64,000 nt of DNA from JBDOQU01 sp039839375 (lineage in GTDB: Bacteria > Pseudomonadota > Alphaproteobacteria > DSM-16000 > Inquilinaceae). Positions 61,996 through 64,000 of this stretch are shown here, in pieces (position 1 is the stretch's first letter; the number at the start of each line of letters is the position of its first letter). The notes beneath the pieces were generated by a model. The model did no database searches. It was not told the origin of the DNA and saw only the letters and a program-made list of their open reading frames with translations. Location: the NCBI RefSeq assembly GCF_039839375.1, contig NZ_JBDOQU010000010.1:88680-152679 (forward strand), written 5' to 3'. The translations under genes were made by a program, and so were the position numbers.

Positions 61996-63384
61996 TCAGG
62001 GACGGGCGGCGACCTGGCCGGCGGACATCAGCTCGATGAAGCGCGCGTCGATCTCTTCCATATGGTCCTGGAAGCGGGCCAACTCGGTTCCTTCCAGCGT
62101 CCGGCCGGTCGGCAGGTCGAGATCCATCGGGTTGATCTGCGATCCGTTCTGCAGCACCTCGTAATGGAGGTGCGGGCCGGTGGACAGGCCGCTTGTCCCG
62201 ACATAGCCGATCGTCTGCCCCTGGGTCACGCGCTCGCCGTCCGACAGGCCGTCGGCGAAACCGCGCATATGGGCGTAGGCGGTCTTGATGCTGCCGGTAT
62301 GGCGGATGCGGATATAATTGCCGTAGCCGCTGTTGGTGCCGATGAAGTCGATGACACCGTCGCCGGCCGCATAGATCGGCGTCCCGCGCGGGGCGGCGAA
62401 GTCCGTGCCCTTGTGCATCCGGCTGTAGCCGAGGACCGGATGGTGGCGCATGCCGAAGTTGGAGCTGATCCGCGCGCCGTCGATGGGCGTGCGCATCAGC
62501 AGCCGGCGGACGCTTTCGCCGTCGCGGCTGTAATAGTCGACGACGCCGTCCTCCGTCTCGAACCTGTAGACCGGCATCTCGTGGCCGGACATCAGCAGGG
62601 TAGCGTACAGCACGTTGCCGTTGCGGGCGAGATTGCCGTTCTCGTCGTAATCCTGCTCATAAAGGATCTCGAACGCGTCGCCCGGCTGGATGTCGCGCTG
62701 GAAGTCGACCTTGTAGGAAAGGATGCGGATCAGGTCGATCAGCACCTGATCCGGGACCCCGGCGCCGTTCGTCGCGCCATAGAGGCTGGAATCGATGACG
62801 CCGGTGGCCGCGGACCAGCGGGTCTCCAGCTCGTTAGCGATCTCCGCAACGGAGAAGCCTTCATCCGTCCGCTCGATCCGCAGCCGGCGCTCGACATCCG
62901 GCATCAGCTCCAGGGACGCCAGCACCGGTCCGTCCGGCGTATGGTCGATCGTGACGTTGATCTCCTGGTCGATCTGGAGATCGCGGGGGTCATAGACCTC
63001 CTCCAGCGCCTCGATGGCAGTGGCGGCGTCGACCGCGGAGAGATCCACATCCGTCAGCATGCCCATCAGCGTGTCGCCGGATGCGACGGTCAGTACATGC
63101 TCCTCCGGTCCGCTAGGGGCCATTGCCGTCACCGGCGGGGCGACGATCGGCCGGGGGCCGAAGGCGCCGGGCTCGATCGGCAGGATGGAAAGCTGGATGT
63201 CGTTCCGCGCGGGGGCCGTCATGGTCCCGGCGTCGGCCGCCGACCGCGCCGTCGTCAAAGGGTCGGCGCCGGTGTCGCTGGCGATGCTCGGGGTGGGTGA
63301 GAACAGGTCGGTCTCGACCGCGAGGCCTACGACGCCGGCCATGGTGAGGACCAGGACGGGGTAGGCGGCCAGCTTTAGATGCAC
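61996..63384 (-). CDS. M23 family metallopeptidase (LytM/OapA-like)
   Basis: 462 aa, GTG start with GGAGA upstream. One N-terminal membrane anchor (residues about 5-25), then a LysM/OapA-like region (HVLTVASGDTLMGMLTDV) and a C-terminal peptidase_M23 domain with the zinc motifs HKGTDFAA and HLHYEV. It is predicted to cleave peptidoglycan cross-bridges in the periplasm or to regulate such enzymes. It converges with the VOC gene 15 nt away. Confidence 0.9.
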   Translation of the reverse strand: MHLKLAAYPVLVLTMAGVVGLAVETDLFSPTPSIASDTGADPLTTARSAADAGTMTAPARNDIQLSILPIEPGAFGPRPIVAPPVTAMAPSGPEEHVLTVASGDTLMGMLTDVDLSAVDAATAIEALEEVYDPRDLQIDQEINVTIDHTPDGPVLASLELMPDVERRLRIERTDEGFSVAEIANELETRWSAATGVIDSSLYGATNGAGVPDQVLIDLIRILSYKVDFQRDIQPGDAFEILYEQDYDENGNLARNGNVLYATLLMSGHEMPVYRFETEDGVVDYYSRDGESVRRLLMRTPIDGARISSNFGMRHHPVLGYSRMHKGTDFAAPRGTPIYAAGDGVIDFIGTNSGYGNYIRIRHTGSIKTAYAHMRGFADGLSDGERVTQGQTIGYVGTSGLSTGPHLHYEVLQNGSQINPMDLDLPTGRTLEGTELARFQDHMEEIDARFIELMSAGQVAARP

Positions 63385-63728
63385 AGGATGGGTCTCCGGT
63401 CTGACTGAAGAGCCCGGGCGGGCGACTTCCGGAATGGCGGGGCAAAAGGTGAAAAAAGGTGTCGACGGAAGATGATGGAAGGTGACTCTTCATGTCAACC
63501 GCGAAGAGCCGCGACAAGGGCCGGACGGGTGATTAACCATATCCGCCTCCGCCTTTATGCCCACCTTCTTATGAAGGAGGGGTGAACGGATGGCGGTTTT
63601 AGCGAAAGAGAACGGGACAGGCCGGTGCCGAGGCCCCTCTCGTGAATATCGAAAAGTCGGCGGAACAAAGGGTTAAGCGGGTTCAGGGGGCGAAATCGGG
63701 GATCGCCAAAAAAGTTTCACGAAAGGGT
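63385..63728. other. non-coding stretch between the M23 gene and the rRNA promoter
   Basis: About 340 nt without a convincing gene. It holds a small hairpin CCTTC-TTAT-GAAGG near 63566-63580 and TTAA half-sites but no paired CtrA-type motif. It is presumably the upstream activating region of the rRNA promoter plus the M23 gene promoter. Confidence 0.5.
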
Positions 63729-63758
63729 TTGACAGTCGCGACCGAGGGGGCCTATAAC
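63729..63758 (+). promoter_or_regulatory. rRNA operon promoter (sigma-70 type)
   Basis: TTGACA (63729-63734), 18 nt, TATAAC (63753-63758), with a GC-rich segment after the -10. This is the strongest promoter match in the window and lies about 240 nt before the window end, where the rRNA leader runs. Confidence 0.75.
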
Positions 63759-64000
63759 CCGGCCTCCAACGCGGCGGGGACGGCCAGACCGGACAGTCGC
63801 TGGAACGGAAAGCGGTTCTAAAACAATCGTTTACCGGCAGGGTGAAGAGCCCGACGGATCATTGACAAGTTGATAGAGAGAGAAGGGATGCGAGGGCGGC
63901 GGAGCCTTTGGGTGTTACGGGATTGTTCTGTGATGCTGGTTGAGGGTGTCCGTTACGTATCGCATCTAGGTTTACAGTAATCTTCTGAAGTTTTCCGGTT
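63759..64000 (+). other. 16S rRNA operon leader
   Basis: The stretch GATCATTGACAAGTTGATAG (63857-63876) and AGAGAGAAGGGATGCG right after it is typical of alphaproteobacterial 16S leader sequences. The mature 16S start (AGAGTTTGATCCTGGC) is not in the window and should follow within tens of bases. Confidence 0.75.

Overview
The window is a gap-poor, high-GC stretch of an alphaproteobacterial chromosome, most likely from a Rhodospirillales-like lineage. The evidence is a CpdR-type response regulator, the petABC (bc1) operon, the zinc-ribbon/ftsEX block, the DUF1285-Nudix-DUF6111-CCA operon and an alphaproteobacterial-style rRNA leader at the right edge. I cannot name a genus from sequence alone. 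Almost all genes are intact housekeeping or metabolic genes, and many have stop/start overlaps of 1 to 4 nt that mark translationally coupled operons.

Layout. 1-1.2 kb: an IS1182-type transposase running off the left edge. 1.3-7 kb: DUF2125 protein, ChaC-like gamma-glutamylcyclotransferase, class II ribonucleotide reductase with a coupled unknown 113-aa protein, and a threonine dehydratase. 7-13.4 kb: cpdR, a zinc-ribbon membrane protein divergent from ftsE-ftsX-ydcF, an MHYT-PAS histidine kinase and a PlsC-type acyltransferase. 13.4-19.5 kb: DoxX, an adrenodoxin-type ferredoxin and its reductase, then the sulfur/siroheme operon cysI-cysG(N)-cysH-cobA behind a 10+10 bp palindrome. 19.7-26.6 kb: ctaA and a five-gene peptide ABC transporter with a terminator between the binding protein and the permeases. 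26.7-33.9 kb: metallophosphoesterase, MarR regulator, hisS, a fluoroacetate-dehalogenase-like hydrolase coupled to a methyltransferase, a beta-hydroxyacid dehydrogenase, TerB and an AEC transporter. 34-41.6 kb: glgC-glgA, a DinG-type helicase, lysS and a GNAT. 41.7-46.8 kb: terC, a zinc-ribbon methyltransferase, a small membrane protein and the cca-DUF6111-Nudix-DUF1285 operon. 46.9-53.7 kb: MoxR-DUF58-DUF4159-membrane protein operon. 53.7-58.9 kb: hemF, a beta-barrel porin-like protein, trmL and petABC. 58.9-63.4 kb: AidB-like acyl-CoA dehydrogenase, DUF924, VOC and an M23 peptidase. The window ends in an rRNA-operon promoter and leader; the 16S gene should begin just outside.

The most unusual content is the short non-coding repeats. 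Three families recur. Family A is about 120 bp with roughly 28-bp imperfect terminal inverted repeats. Family B is built on a short palindrome with a TTCGAC...GCTCACCATGAGG core. Family C is a long CCCTCTCCC/GGGAGAGGG palindrome of about 100 bp. In the terC upstream region a 138-bp element with perfect 18-bp inverted ends and a 9-bp target duplication has jumped into a family A copy and carries family C sequence inside it. Removing it restores a copy of normal length. Two family C copies also supply the C-terminal tails and stop context of two unrelated proteins. Several palindromes (upstream of cysI, of the marR-like gene and of the 71-aa membrane protein) are good operator candidates. A run of hairpins ending in a U-tract upstream of terC is a candidate structured RNA.
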